DNA of 64,000 nucleotides from Paracoccus albus (GCF_027913035.1 NZ_CP115775.1:1302001-1366000), one strand, 5' to 3'. Positions 16,582 to 26,746 are shown, counted from the first letter of the stretch. Translations and numbers: made by a program. The notes: generated from the sequence alone by a model not told the origin.

Positions 16582-18714
16582 TCAGTCCGATGGCGGGGCA
16601 AGCCCCGGCGGCGGCCCGGCAAGCGGGTCCATGCCGCCAGATGATACGCCGCTTTCCTGCGCAGCTTCGGGCGCGGCATCTGTCCCGGCCCCCTCGCCGT
16701 CTGCGGGCGGCTCTGCCGGTTCGCCGAAGCTGGGCGGGCCACCGAGATCGCCAAGCCCGCCGCCCAGACCACCAGACGTGGCGCCATCATCAGATGCATC
16801 ACCCGGTGCTGCATCGTTGCCGAAAGGCGAACCGCCCAGACCGCCAAGCGCGCCAAAGCCACCCAGACCGTCATCGTCGCCGCCCATCGGAATATTGATC
16901 TCGACATTTTCCATATCCACCGGCGCACCCTTGTAGTGCATGACCAGGCCGGGGAAGAGGATCACGACCGCGATCATTGCTATCTGGATGAATACGAAGG
17001 GCACGGCACCCCAATAGATATGGCTGGACTTGATACCGTCGATCACCCGTCCCGTGATACGGTCCGTATAGGCCACGCGCGGCGCAACAGATCGCAGGTA
17101 GAACAAGGCAAAGCCGAATGGCGGGTGCATGAAGCTGGTCTGCATGTTCACGCCAAGGATGACCCCGAACCAGATCAGGTCGATACCAAGGCTTTCGGCG
17201 GCAGGGGCCAGCAGCGGTACGATGATGAACGCCAGTTCGAAGAAATCGAGGAAGAAGGCCAGGAAGAATACCATGATCGAAACCACGATCAGAAAGCCAT
17301 ATTCCCCGCCCGGAAGCGATGTCAGCAGATGCTCGACCCAGATATGGCCGTTGACGCCGTAGAAGGTCAGCGAGAACACCCGCGCCCCGATCAGGATGAA
17401 CATCACGAAGCTGGCCAGACGCGTGGTCGAGGCAAGCGCCGACTTGATCACCTCCAGGTTCAGGCGTCCTTTCATCGCCGACAGAACCAACGCGCCAACT
17501 GCGCCCATCGCCCCGCCCTCGGTCGGGGTGGCCCAGCCAAGGAAGATCGTGCCGAGCACGAAGAACACAAGCGCCAGTGGAGGCACCAGCACGATGATGA
17601 CCTGCTGGGCAAGCCTGCTGGTGATGCCGAAGCCGTGGCTTTCATGCCAGGTGAAGTCGATGACACCGGCAATCATGCGGATCACCGCCGAATACAGCAC
17701 GAATGCCAGAATGGCCGCGCCAAAGACACTTGCGATCAGCACGCCCGTGCGGGTGTTCGTGCTGAGCGCCTGCACCGGGTCCAGCCCGTTGACGAAATGC
17801 AGTGCCATCCAGGAAAGCGCCGCACAGACGATGCCCGCCGCGACCTTGATCAGGAAGCGCCAGCCTTCTTTATCGGCCGTCGCGATCAGATACATCGCCG
17901 CGACGGCAAGCGCCGCGCCCAGAATATCTGCATTGGTGCCCTGCGACGGCGACAGGAAGTGATGCGCCGCATAGAAGATTGCCACGCCAAGAACGACCAG
18001 AACCAGCAGGGAAATGACGCCGGAGCCGAGCGTCCGCGCCTCTTTCGGCAGGGCCGGAACCGCGCTTGGCCGGATGATCGACATGACGAAGATATACAGA
18101 AGGTAGATGCCGGTCAGCACGAGGCCGGGAATCAGCGCACCCTTGTACATATCCCCAACGGAACGGCCTAACTGGTCTGCCATCACGATAAGCACAAGCG
18201 AGGGCGGGATGATCTGAGCGAGCGTACCCGATGCCGCGATCACGCCCGATGCCAGCCGCCGGTCATAGCCATAGCGCAGCATGATCGGCAGCGAAATCAG
18301 ACCCATCGCGATCACCGACGCCGCAACAACGCCCGTCGTCGCCGCCAGCAGCGCACCCACGATCACGACCGCGTAGGCCAGACCGCCGCGCACCGGGCCG
18401 AAAAGCTGACCGATCGTGTCCAGCAGGTCCTCTGCCATGCCGGACTTCTCCAGCAATATGCCCATGAAGGTGAAGAAGGGAATCGCCAGCAATGTCTCGT
18501 TCGATAAGACACCCCATAAGCGATCGGGCATCGTGCCCAGCAGGTTCCAGTCCAGATAGATAGAGCTGGACAGCGGTGCCAGTTCGACCCCGATGACAAA
18601 GAAAAGCAAGCCGTTCGCCGCCAGAGCAAATGCCACCGGATAGCCGAACAGCAAGAACAGGATGAGAGAGGCGAACATGATCGGCGCCATGTTCTGCGCA
18701 ATAAGTTCCATCAT
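16582..18714 (-). CDS. dctM: TRAP transporter large permease, enlarged (DctM)
   Basis: 710 residues against ~430 for ordinary DctM. The N-terminal half has the family's helices, including PFFTFMGILLEKSGMAEDLLDTIGQLFGPVRGGLAYAVV and IAASGTLAQIIPPSLVLIVMADQLG. An extra ~130-residue block with further helices (about residues 225-350) is inserted. The core then resumes (IFLGWATPTEGGAMGAVGALVL). The last ~100 residues are a Gly/Pro/Asp-rich tail. It carries a solute with sodium, together with DctQ and a periplasmic DctP; no dctP is nearby. The ATG overlaps the dctQ stop (ATGA). The dctQM pair resembles the mannitol/chloroaromatic class in form, but the substrate is unknown. Confidence 0.9.
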   Translation of the reverse strand: MMELIAQNMAPIMFASLILFLLFGYPVAFALAANGLLFFVIGVELAPLSSSIYLDWNLLGTMPDRLWGVLSNETLLAIPFFTFMGILLEKSGMAEDLLDTIGQLFGPVRGGLAYAVVIVGALLAATTGVVAASVIAMGLISLPIMLRYGYDRRLASGVIAASGTLAQIIPPSLVLIVMADQLGRSVGDMYKGALIPGLVLTGIYLLYIFVMSIIRPSAVPALPKEARTLGSGVISLLVLVVLGVAIFYAAHHFLSPSQGTNADILGAALAVAAMYLIATADKEGWRFLIKVAAGIVCAALSWMALHFVNGLDPVQALSTNTRTGVLIASVFGAAILAFVLYSAVIRMIAGVIDFTWHESHGFGITSRLAQQVIIVLVPPLALVFFVLGTIFLGWATPTEGGAMGAVGALVLSAMKGRLNLEVIKSALASTTRLASFVMFILIGARVFSLTFYGVNGHIWVEHLLTSLPGGEYGFLIVVSIMVFFLAFFLDFFELAFIIVPLLAPAAESLGIDLIWFGVILGVNMQTSFMHPPFGFALFYLRSVAPRVAYTDRITGRVIDGIKSSHIYWGAVPFVFIQIAMIAVVILFPGLVMHYKGAPVDMENVEINIPMGGDDDGLGGFGALGGLGGSPFGNDAAPGDASDDGATSGGLGGGLGDLGGPPSFGEPAEPPADGEGAGTDAAPEAAQESGVSSGGMDPLAGPPPGLAPPSD

Positions 18715-19361
18715 GCGCGCGTCCCCCGCCCATCATCAGTCTTGTCCGCATCAAGATCGGTTAGCGGATGGTCAGGTTCGGCAAATCCCGAATCGGCGCG
18801 CAGCGCCGGATCAATCTCCAGCGGCGCGTGATGGCCTGACAGCGCGTGGGGATCTTCGATCAAGCCGCGCATGACGGCGATCTTCTTGATGATCTCTGAT
18901 ATGCCTTGCAAAAACAGCAGCAGAAAGCCGACCAGCAGGATCGTCTTTGCCGGCCACAGCAGAAGCCCGCCATAGCTGGCAGAGCCCTCGCCCCGCTCAT
19001 ACGAACGGACGGCATAGGGATAAAGGAAATAGATCATCAGGATCGTGAAGGGCATCAGGAAAAGCACATGCCCGATCAGGTCGATCCAATGCTGCACCCG
19101 ACGTGACCATGCACCGTAAACCAGATCGATTCGGATATGTTCGTTTTCCAGCAGCGTGTAGGCTGCCGCACCCATGAAGGCCGCGCCGTACAGATACCAT
19201 TGCAATTCAAGCCACATGTTCGAAGATGCACTGAACACCTTTCGCACAATGGCATTCCCGGCACTGACCAACACGGCCAGCAGGATCAGCCAGGACACTG
19301 CCTTGCCGACCGCCGTATTAAGGCGGTCGATGCCGCGTGCCAGGCCCAACAGGCCACTCAT
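18711..19361 (-). CDS. dctQ: TRAP transporter small permease (DctQ)
   Basis: 216 residues from ATG 19361, with GAGGGAGA upstream. Four membrane helices are visible (ISWLILLAVLVSAGNAIV-type first helix, then YLYGAAFMGAAAYTLLENEHIRIDLVY, VLFLMPFTILMIYFLYPYAV and TILLVGFLLLFLQGISEIIKKIAVMRG). The motif NEHIRIDL is a DctQ hallmark. A charged C-terminal tail of ~45 residues follows. It is the first gene of a dctQM operon and diverges from oppA. A longer frame to 19541 is open but has no ribosome site. Confidence 0.9.
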   Translation of the reverse strand: MSGLLGLARGIDRLNTAVGKAVSWLILLAVLVSAGNAIVRKVFSASSNMWLELQWYLYGAAFMGAAAYTLLENEHIRIDLVYGAWSRRVQHWIDLIGHVLFLMPFTILMIYFLYPYAVRSYERGEGSASYGGLLLWPAKTILLVGFLLLFLQGISEIIKKIAVMRGLIEDPHALSGHHAPLEIDPALRADSGFAEPDHPLTDLDADKTDDGRGTRA

Positions 19362-19646
19362 GAGAAATCTCCCTCTCTGTCGCATCTCGTTCGTCGGATG
19401 CGCATCCCTTTGTGGAAACCCTCTTATCGTGACGCGAGGTTCTGTCAAAGCCCCAACCGTGGGGATGCTGCAATAGCAGGCATTTACGGCAAGTGTGGCT
19501 GGGTTTTGTGCACGCGAACCGGAAAGCCGGAAACCGCGCAACGCGACAAAGGCAACGATCGGGACTTGTGCGGTCGCGCTTTTTGCCTAACCTTGCCCCA
19601 TTCCGGCGCCGAAAGACGCGCCTAAGACCAACAGGGAGACGACCCC
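19362..19646. promoter_or_regulatory. Divergent promoter region, dctQM / opp operon
   Basis: 285 nt between two divergent transport operons. It must hold both promoters. I see no gene, tRNA or strong palindrome in it; no -35/-10 pair could be fixed with confidence. Confidence 0.3.
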
Positions 19647-21251
19647 ATGAATAAGTTTCTGATGAGCACCGCGCTGACAATGGCGCTAACCCTGCCAGCC
19701 GCCGCAGCAACAGTTGCAGAAGGCGACGAACTGGCCGAGACGCAGGAATACAACTTCTGGCTGCTCGACGCGATCAAGACGACCGATCCGCAGAAGAATA
19801 CCGATGTCGAAGGTTCTGACGTATTGCGCCAGATCTTCGAAGGTCTGATGAATGAAGATCTGCAGGGCGGCATGATCCCGGGCGTTGCGTCGGATTATGA
19901 AATGTCCGAGGACGGCCTGACCTATACGTTCACCCTGCGCCCCGAAGCCAAGTGGTCGAATGGCGAGCCCGTGACCGCCAAGGATTTCGTCTATGGCTGG
20001 CAGCGTGCCGTCGATCCTGCGACAGCATCGGAATACGCTTGGTTCATTGAGTTGATGAATGTGGTGAACGCCACCGAGATCGTAAATGGCGAGGCAGAGC
20101 CGAACACGCTTGGCGTGACCGCGATTGACGACAACACGCTGGAGGTGAAGCTGACCCAGCCGACCGCCTATTTCATCAAGACATTGTCGCACCCGACGAC
20201 CTTCCCGGTGCTGCAATCGGTGGTTGAGGAGCATGGCGATGCCTGGACCCAGCCCGGCAATCTGGTGGGTAACGGCGCCTATACGCTGGCCAGCCATGAT
20301 CTGGGCGTCCAGATCACCATGGAAAAGAACCCGGAATACTGGGACGCCGAGAATGTCATCCTCGACAAGCTGACCGGCATCACCGTGAACGACATCAATG
20401 TCGCCCTGACCCGCTACCAGTCGGGCGAGCTGGACCGGGTCGATATTCCGGCAGGTCAATATCCGCGCCTGAAAGAAGAATCCCCGGATGAGGCCTATTC
20501 GCTGCCCTATGCGTGTTCCTACGGCTATTTGGTGAATATGTCCGACAAGGGCCGCGAAGAACTGAAGGATCCGAATGTCCGCCGCGCCCTTGCGCTCGGT
20601 CTGGACCGCGACATCATTGTAGAGCAGGTTCTGCAAGGCGGGCAGCGTCCGTCCTATAACTGGACTCATTGGGCGATGGAGGGCTTCGAGGTGCCCGAAA
20701 TCGAAATGGCCTCGATGAGCCAGGAAGATCGCACGGCCGAAGCCAAGCGCCTTCTGGAAGAAGCAGGCTTTACCTCAGACAACCCGCTACGCCTGACGCT
20801 GAACTACAACACCTCGGAAGATCACAAGAAAATCGCCGTGGTCGCCCAGCAGATGTGGAAGCCTCTGGGGGTCGAACTGACGCTGAACAACATGGAGTGG
20901 AAGGTCCACACCGACCGCATGCAGAACCAGGACTTCGAACTGGCCCGCTATGCATGGTGCGCCGATTATAACGAAGCCTCGACCTTCCTCGATTATTTCC
21001 GTTCCACCGGCTCGAATTACGGTGAGTTCAACAACGCTGAATATGACGCGCTGCTGGATGAAGCCGTGACCTCGGAAAATCCGAACGAACAGTATACGGC
21101 AGCGGAAGAGATCCTCGCGCAGGAGCTGCCGATCATCACGATCTACCACTATGCGCAGGTCGACATGATCAAGCCCTATGTGAAGGGCCTTCCGCTCGAT
21201 AACGTGATGAACTCCTGGTACGGCAAGGACATGTACATCACCCAGCACTGA
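19647..21251 (+). CDS. oppA: Peptide ABC transporter, periplasmic binding protein
   Basis: 534 residues with signal peptide (LMSTALTMALTLPAAAA). It has the SBP family 5 pattern: LRQIFEGLMNEDLQGGMIPGVASDYEMSEDG, FTLRPEAKWSNGEPVTAKDFVYGWQRAVDP, and VRRALALGLDRDIIVEQVLQG. It is closest to oligopeptide OppA proteins. GGGAGACG precedes the ATG. It is the first gene of oppABCDF and is followed by a stable hairpin before oppB, which usually keeps the binding protein in excess over the permease. Confidence 0.93.
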   Translation: MNKFLMSTALTMALTLPAAAATVAEGDELAETQEYNFWLLDAIKTTDPQKNTDVEGSDVLRQIFEGLMNEDLQGGMIPGVASDYEMSEDGLTYTFTLRPEAKWSNGEPVTAKDFVYGWQRAVDPATASEYAWFIELMNVVNATEIVNGEAEPNTLGVTAIDDNTLEVKLTQPTAYFIKTLSHPTTFPVLQSVVEEHGDAWTQPGNLVGNGAYTLASHDLGVQITMEKNPEYWDAENVILDKLTGITVNDINVALTRYQSGELDRVDIPAGQYPRLKEESPDEAYSLPYACSYGYLVNMSDKGREELKDPNVRRALALGLDRDIIVEQVLQGGQRPSYNWTHWAMEGFEVPEIEMASMSQEDRTAEAKRLLEEAGFTSDNPLRLTLNYNTSEDHKKIAVVAQQMWKPLGVELTLNNMEWKVHTDRMQNQDFELARYAWCADYNEASTFLDYFRSTGSNYGEFNNAEYDALLDEAVTSENPNEQYTAAEEILAQELPIITIYHYAQVDMIKPYVKGLPLDNVMNSWYGKDMYITQH

Positions 21252-21284
21252 GCCATGCTTTGCATGATGTGCTAGACTGAACGA

Positions 21285-21311
21285 ACCGGGACGGGCTTTC
21301 CCCGTCCCGGT
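21285..21311 (+). other. Stable hairpin between oppA and oppB
   Basis: Perfect 11-bp stem (ACCGGGACGGG / CCCGTCCCGGT), 5-nt loop, no T-run. It is typical of the mRNA-stabilising or partially terminating hairpins found after binding-protein genes. Confidence 0.6.
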
Positions 21312-21366
21312 ATTCGGTCATTCCTTCGAACCAGCCCGCCCTCGCGGCACCTGACGGAACCAGAGG

Positions 21367-22290
21367 ATGTTTGGATTCATTATTCGACGATTGGCCGTGG
21401 CAATTCCCACACTGCTGCTGCTGATCATTTTTTCATTCGTGCTGATGCATGCTGCCCCCGGCGGCCCGTTTACTCAGGAACGAGAGGTGCCTGCGCAGGT
21501 GCTGGCAAATCTTGAGGCTAAATACGGCCTGAACGATCCGATGTGGAAGCAGATCGCGGATTACGTCTGGGGCATCGTGCGTCATTTCGATTTTGGCCCC
21601 AGCTTCGTCTATCCCGACCGCACGGTGAACCAGATCATCGCGCAGGGTTTCCCGATCACGCTGACCTATGGTCTGCTGTCATTCGTTCTGGCCGCGGTCG
21701 TGGGTGTCACCCTGGGCGCAATGGCCGCCATCCGTCAGAACACATGGCTGGATTATCTGGCCGTCGGTATCTCTATCGGTGCACAGGTTCTGCCCAACTT
21801 CGTGATGGCGCCCATTCTGGTGCTGATCTTCACATTGACGCTCGGCTGGCTGCCCGGCGGCGGGTGGAGTTTCCAGAACGCCGATTACTGGATCATGCCG
21901 GTTATCGCGCTTGGCACGTCTTACATGGCATCCATCGCCCGGATCACCCGATCCTCGATGCTGGAAGTTCTCAGTTCCAACCACATCCGCACAGCGCGCG
22001 CCAAGGGTCTGCCCTCGCGCAAGATCATCATGCGCCACGCGCTGAAACCCGCGCTTTTGCCGGTGATCTCTTATCTCGGCCCATGCTTTGTCTCGATGAT
22101 TACCGGATCGGTCGTCATCGATATGTATTTCTCGACCGGAGGGATCGGAAAAAGCTTCGTGGATTCGGCGCTGAACCGCGATTACGCGGTGATGATGGGC
22201 GTGACGATCCTTGTTGGTGCGCTGACCATCCTGTTCAGCCTTATCGTCGACATCATGTACGCGTGGATCGACCCGAAGATCAGGTATTGA
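21367..22290 (+). CDS. oppB: Peptide ABC transporter permease OppB
   Basis: 307 residues, six membrane helices. The N-terminus FIIRRLAVAIPTLLLLIIFSFVLMHAAPGGPF is the OppB/DppB start. The EAA coupling loop is SNHIRTARAKGLPSRKIIMRHALKPALLPV. It forms the membrane channel with OppC. AGAGG lies close to the ATG. Confidence 0.95.
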   Translation: MFGFIIRRLAVAIPTLLLLIIFSFVLMHAAPGGPFTQEREVPAQVLANLEAKYGLNDPMWKQIADYVWGIVRHFDFGPSFVYPDRTVNQIIAQGFPITLTYGLLSFVLAAVVGVTLGAMAAIRQNTWLDYLAVGISIGAQVLPNFVMAPILVLIFTLTLGWLPGGGWSFQNADYWIMPVIALGTSYMASIARITRSSMLEVLSSNHIRTARAKGLPSRKIIMRHALKPALLPVISYLGPCFVSMITGSVVIDMYFSTGGIGKSFVDSALNRDYAVMMGVTILVGALTILFSLIVDIMYAWIDPKIRY

Positions 22291-22294
22291 TGCC

Positions 22295-23224
22295 ATGACA
22301 ATGATTGAGCACGATAAAATCAAGGGCCTGTCCGATCGCATGGCGGCGGCCGAGGTCAAGGGCCGTAGCCCCTGGGCAGATGCCCGCAAGCGCTTTTTCC
22401 GCAACAAGGCCGCTATGGTGGCAGTGATCGTCCTGCTGCTTGTGGTGCTGTTCGCGATCTTTGGAAACCTTATTGCCGTCTGGACCTACGATTCCATCGA
22501 CTTCTCGGTCATGGGCTCTGCCGCGACGCAAGGTGCACCTTCGATCGAGAACGGCCATTATTTCGGCACCGACGACCTGGGCCGCGACCTGTTCGCACGC
22601 ACCATCCAGGGCACCCGCATCTCACTGATGGTCGGCATTGTCGGCGCAGGCGTCGCGGTGATCGTCGGCACGCTTTACGGCGCGACCTCGGGCTATATCG
22701 GCGGGCGAACGGATGCGATCATGATGCGCACCGTCGATATCCTGCTGTCCATCCCCTATATGTTCGTGCTGATCCTGCTGCTGGTGATCTTCGGGCGCTC
22801 GCTGTCGATGCTGTTTCTTGGCATCGGGCTGATTTCATGGCTGGAAATGTCGCGCATCGTGCGCGGCCAGACCCTGACGCTGAAGAACCGCGAGTTTATC
22901 GAGGCTGCACGTGCCACCGGCGTGCCCACATGGAAGATCATCATCCGCCATATCGTGCCTAATTTGCTGGGCGTCGTCGCGGTCTACGCCACCCTGCTGG
23001 TCCCGCTGATGATCCTGACAGAGAGCTTTATCTCCTTCCTCGGCCTTGGCGTGCAGGAACCGCTGACCAGCTGGGGTGCGCTGATCTCTGAAGGGTCGGG
23101 CACGATGCGCTACGGCACCATCTGGCAACTTGCCTTCCCTCTTGGCTTCTTCATCGTCACGCTTTTCGCCTTTTTCTTCATCGGCGACGGCCTGCGTGAT
23201 GCGCTAGACCCGAAGGACCGCTGA
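22295..23224 (+). CDS. oppC: Peptide ABC transporter permease OppC
   Basis: 309 residues. A cytoplasmic N-terminus of ~35 aa precedes the first helix, as in OppC. The hallmark YFGTDDLGRDLFARTIQGTRISL is present, and the EAA loop is REFIEAARATGVPTWKIIIRHIVPNLLG. It starts 4 nt after oppB and ends 1 nt before oppD, so expression is coupled. Confidence 0.95.
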   Translation: MTMIEHDKIKGLSDRMAAAEVKGRSPWADARKRFFRNKAAMVAVIVLLLVVLFAIFGNLIAVWTYDSIDFSVMGSAATQGAPSIENGHYFGTDDLGRDLFARTIQGTRISLMVGIVGAGVAVIVGTLYGATSGYIGGRTDAIMMRTVDILLSIPYMFVLILLLVIFGRSLSMLFLGIGLISWLEMSRIVRGQTLTLKNREFIEAARATGVPTWKIIIRHIVPNLLGVVAVYATLLVPLMILTESFISFLGLGVQEPLTSWGALISEGSGTMRYGTIWQLAFPLGFFIVTLFAFFFIGDGLRDALDPKDR

Positions 23225-23225
23225 T

Positions 23226-24350
23226 ATGGCACTGCTTGACATCAACGATCTCAGCGTCACCTTCACCACCAATGACGGCGAGGTTCATGCCGTCAACAAC
23301 GTGAACCTGTCGCTGGACCGGGGCGAAACGCTTGGCATCGTGGGCGAATCCGGTTCTGGTAAGTCACAGCTTTCCTTTGCGGTGATGGGCCTGCTGGCCA
23401 AGAACGGACGGGCGACGGGCAGCGTCAAATTCGACGGTCAGGAGATCCTGAACGCGAAACCGAAGTTGCTGAACCAGATCAGGGCGGAAAACATCGCCAT
23501 GATCTTTCAGGACCCGATGACTTCGCTGAACCCGTATATGCGGGTATCCGATCAGATGGCCGAAGTGCTTATGCTGCATCACGGCCTTTCAAAACGCGCC
23601 GCGGTTCAGGACTCCATCCGAATGCTGGATGCCGTGCGCATCCCCGATGCCAAGGGTCGTGCGCGCCTTTATCCACACGAGTTCTCCGGCGGGATGCGTC
23701 AGCGCGTCATGATCGCAATGGCGCTGCTGTGTCAGCCTGACGTGCTGATTGCGGATGAGCCGACGACAGCACTGGATGTGACGGTGCAAGCGCAGATCAT
23801 GAAGCTTCTGGATGACCTGCAAACGGAATTCGGCATGGCCATGATCCTGATCACCCACGACCTCGGCGTCGTAGCAGGTTCGTGTGAGCGTGTGTCGGTC
23901 ATGTATGGCGGGCGCATCCGCGAGGAAGGCGAAACCGACATTCTGTTTGCCGATCCGACGCATCCCTATACCAAGGGGCTGCTGGCCGCGATTCCGCGCG
24001 TCGATCAAAAGGGCGACAAGCTGTCGGCCATCCCCGGCAGCCCGCCCAATATGTCGAATCCGCCACCGGGCTGCGCTTTTGCGCCGCGCTGCGATTTCGC
24101 GATGGAGATCTGCCGCAGCGACCGCCCGGTGCTTACACCCTTTGCCGAGGGCCGCTCACGGTCTTGCCACGCCGGGATCGACGCAGTTCGCGCGGGCGCT
24201 GTCACCCATGACGATCTGCCGATGGAGGCTGCGGCCGACGAAACCGGCGATCAGGATATCGGTGATCCGCAAGACCACATCGAGGATGGGCTGACCGTCG
24301 GCCCCGCCACTGCCGGAACCCCGCAGGAGCTTCCAGATGACAAACGCTAA
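23226..24350 (+). CDS. oppD: Peptide ABC transporter ATPase OppD
   Basis: 374 residues. Walker [10 protein letters not shown]-loop [14 protein letters not shown], signature [15 protein letters not shown], Walker [13 protein letters not shown]. The C-terminal oligopeptide-transporter extension has the cysteine pattern [10 protein letters not shown]...EICRSDRP, which may bind an iron-sulfur cluster as in DppD-like ATPases. An acidic tail of ~50 residues is longer than usual. The 3' end overlaps oppF by 14 nt. Confidence 0.95.
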   Translation: MALLDINDLSVTFTTNDGEVHAVNNVNLSLDRGETLGIVGESGSGKSQLSFAVMGLLAKNGRATGSVKFDGQEILNAKPKLLNQIRAENIAMIFQDPMTSLNPYMRVSDQMAEVLMLHHGLSKRAAVQDSIRMLDAVRIPDAKGRARLYPHEFSGGMRQRVMIAMALLCQPDVLIADEPTTALDVTVQAQIMKLLDDLQTEFGMAMILITHDLGVVAGSCERVSVMYGGRIREEGETDILFADPTHPYTKGLLAAIPRVDQKGDKLSAIPGSPPNMSNPPPGCAFAPRCDFAMEICRSDRPVLTPFAEGRSRSCHAGIDAVRAGAVTHDDLPMEAAADETGDQDIGDPQDHIEDGLTVGPATAGTPQELPDDKR

Positions 24351-25377
24351 GCCGCTGCTCGACGTGCAGGACATGCGCGTGACCTTCCCGATCCGGCGCG
24401 AGGGCGACATGCCCTGGACCGCGCCGCGCCTGCTTCATGCAGTGGGCGGCGTCAATTTCACCCTGAACCCCGGCGAGACGCTCGGCATCGTGGGCGAATC
24501 CGGTTCAGGTAAATCGACGCTGGCACGCGGGCTGATCGGCCTTGCGCCAGCGAAGGGACGCGCAATCTGGCAGGACGGCACCGATCTGATCGGCCTGTCG
24601 CCGCGCAAGATGATGAAATACCGCAATGACATCCAGATGGTGTTTCAGGACCCGCTCGCATCGCTCAACCCGCGCATGACCGTGGGCCAGATCATCGCAG
24701 AGCCGCTGACCACCCACCACCCCGGCCTGAAACGCGATGAGGTCAAGCGCCGCGTCAAGGAAATGATGGAGCGTGTAGGTCTGCTGCCCAACCAGATCAA
24801 CCGCTATCCGCATGAATTCTCGGGCGGTCAGTGTCAGCGCATCGGCATCGCGCGGGCACTGATCGTCGAGCCAAAGCTGATCATCTGCGATGAACCGGTA
24901 TCCGCGCTTGATGTCTCGATTCAGGCGCAGGTCATCAATCTGCTGGCCGATCTGCAGAAGGATCTGAACCTCGCGCTGATCTTCATCGCGCATGATCTTT
25001 CTGTGGTGAAGCATATCAGCCACCGCGTGCTGGTCATGTATCTTGGCCGCGTCATGGAACTGGCCGAGGCGGAATCCCTTTATGCGGCCCCCCAGCACCC
25101 CTATACGCAGGCGTTGCTATCGGCGGTCCCGGTTCCCGACCCCGAACTGGAGCGGACCAAGACCATTATCCCGCTCACCGGAGAGTTGCCTTCACCCATG
25201 GCGCCACCTTCGGGCTGCGTTTTCCGCACCCGCTGCCCCCGCGCGACAGCAGCCTGCGCGGCAACCGTGCCGGAACTGATGGGAAGCCCGAACCACCTGA
25301 CCGCATGCCATTTCCCCGGCAAGCTGACAGAGGAAGAAGTCGCAAGAGCGACAGCGCTTGAAGCTGAACCGGCCTAG
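24337..25377 (+). CDS. oppF: Peptide ABC transporter ATPase OppF
   Basis: 346 residues. Walker [11 protein letters not shown]-loop FQDPLASLNPRM, signature FSGGQCQRIGIARAL, Walker B LIICDEPVSALD. The C-terminal cysteine-bearing extension PPSGCVFRTRCPRATAAC is present. AGGAG lies inside the end of oppD, 8 nt before the ATG. It is the last gene of the opp operon. No clear terminator follows in the 161 nt before the Hint gene. Confidence 0.95.
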   Translation: MTNAKPLLDVQDMRVTFPIRREGDMPWTAPRLLHAVGGVNFTLNPGETLGIVGESGSGKSTLARGLIGLAPAKGRAIWQDGTDLIGLSPRKMMKYRNDIQMVFQDPLASLNPRMTVGQIIAEPLTTHHPGLKRDEVKRRVKEMMERVGLLPNQINRYPHEFSGGQCQRIGIARALIVEPKLIICDEPVSALDVSIQAQVINLLADLQKDLNLALIFIAHDLSVVKHISHRVLVMYLGRVMELAEAESLYAAPQHPYTQALLSAVPVPDPELERTKTIIPLTGELPSPMAPPSGCVFRTRCPRATAACAATVPELMGSPNHLTACHFPGKLTEEEVARATALEAEPA

Positions 25378-25538
25378 GCTCACATCTACAAAAACCGTTC
25401 GCGGGTTAGTATTTTTCAACGCTTACACTAGTTGAATTTATTAACCAGATCTGCTCAAAGAATCCCGGTATAGCTGATTCCGGCCAAAGTTACTTCGCTG
25501 AGGTTCCCCGCCGGATTTTTCGTGCAGGAGAAGAACTG

Positions 25539-26705
25539 ATGGCTGATTATTCGTTCGGTAGTCTCATCGATGCGACGGGCGCATTTACCTGGGTCTCTGG
25601 CGGGGACGACCCCGGCTCGACCATCGACGAGTTGGGCAGCGGCTTGCCCGAGGCTACGGCGGGACAGGTATATACCTACAATGCCCGCGAAAAATATTCG
25701 GTGGTTGTAACAGATGACGACGGCGGCTTCGTCGAGGCCGACAACTCACAACAGACGCTGGCACAAGCGGCGACCATCAACGGCATCACCTACCTTCCCC
25801 CAACCCGTATAACCAGCACCGGGGAGATCGTTTTCAAAGATACGGCGACCGATATCGAATATCGCGCCTATACCGGTACGGTAGGCACGAACAGCGACGC
25901 TACGGCAAGCCCGACCTCATTCTATATCTGGCAGAACGGCGACGCGCCTCCGGACGGTGCGACCCTGACCGTCGTGTCAAGCACCCAGCCAAGTTCTATC
26001 CCCTACAGCTCCCTCCCTGCGCCGTGCTTTTGCAACGGCACGCTGATCGACACGCCAGACGGCCCCCGGCCTGTCGAGACTCTGGCAGTAGGCGATCTGG
26101 TTAACACGCTGTCTGGCCGGGCGCTTCCAATCCGCTGGATCGGCTCTCGTGAGATCAGCACGGAGGCGCTGCGCGCGATACCGAAACTGCGCCCGGTGCT
26201 GATTGGACCCGGCAGCCTTGGACCGGACACACCCGAAACAGAACTGGCCATATCACCTCAACACCGGGTGCGCGTCTCCTCAGCGCTCACCGCGGAACTT
26301 ACCGGGACCGCCGAACTGCTGATCCCGGCTAAAAAGCTGCTGGGCGTGCCGGGCGTCCGACCCTATCAGGGCGAAGCACCGTTCACCTATTTTCACCTGC
26401 TGCTGGATGAACATAGCTGCGTGTGCAGCAACGGAGCCTGGACAGAGTCTCTGTATCTGGGCAAGGAGTTTCTGGGCAGCCTGTCGCCGGAGGGTCGGGC
26501 TGAACTGGCACTGATTTTTCCCGAGCTGTTCGGTGCGGATTTCAGCTATCCGCCTGCTGCCCCCTTCCTCTCGCGTCGGAAGGATGTTGACCGTTTGCTC
26601 GCGCATCATCTGAGCGAATCCGCCGCGCTGAACTCATCCGGTTCACCGCGAGCGGCGGGACAGCCCATGTCATCCACCTCCGAAAATAGGGAGGCCCTAG
26701 CCTGA
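25539..26705 (+). CDS. Hint-domain (Hedgehog/intein) protein
   Basis: 388 residues, start preceded by CAGGAGAAG. The N-terminal ~155 residues are a Ser/Thr/Asp-rich beta domain of unknown role. A Hint domain then begins at C163 (CFCNGTLIDTPDGPRPVETLAVGDLVNT). The block with histidine SPQHRVRVSS and the late VYSNG-like FTYFHLLLDEHSCVCSNG complete it. Hint domains cleave or splice themselves through the first cysteine. In roseobacters and relatives such proteins are common, but their products are unknown. No signal peptide is seen. It could be secreted by a type I route (inference only). Confidence 0.85.
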   Translation: MADYSFGSLIDATGAFTWVSGGDDPGSTIDELGSGLPEATAGQVYTYNAREKYSVVVTDDDGGFVEADNSQQTLAQAATINGITYLPPTRITSTGEIVFKDTATDIEYRAYTGTVGTNSDATASPTSFYIWQNGDAPPDGATLTVVSSTQPSSIPYSSLPAPCFCNGTLIDTPDGPRPVETLAVGDLVNTLSGRALPIRWIGSREISTEALRAIPKLRPVLIGPGSLGPDTPETELAISPQHRVRVSSALTAELTGTAELLIPAKKLLGVPGVRPYQGEAPFTYFHLLLDEHSCVCSNGAWTESLYLGKEFLGSLSPEGRAELALIFPELFGADFSYPPAAPFLSRRKDVDRLLAHHLSESAALNSSGSPRAAGQPMSSTSENREALA

Positions 26706-26746
26706 ACATCTGACAATCCCAAGATTCCCGTCTCATGCGCACTGCT

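Noticed and set aside
16936..18171. 411-codon plus-strand ORF opposite dctM
   Set aside because: Shadow of a hydrophobic protein: very polar, no ribosome site, no domain.
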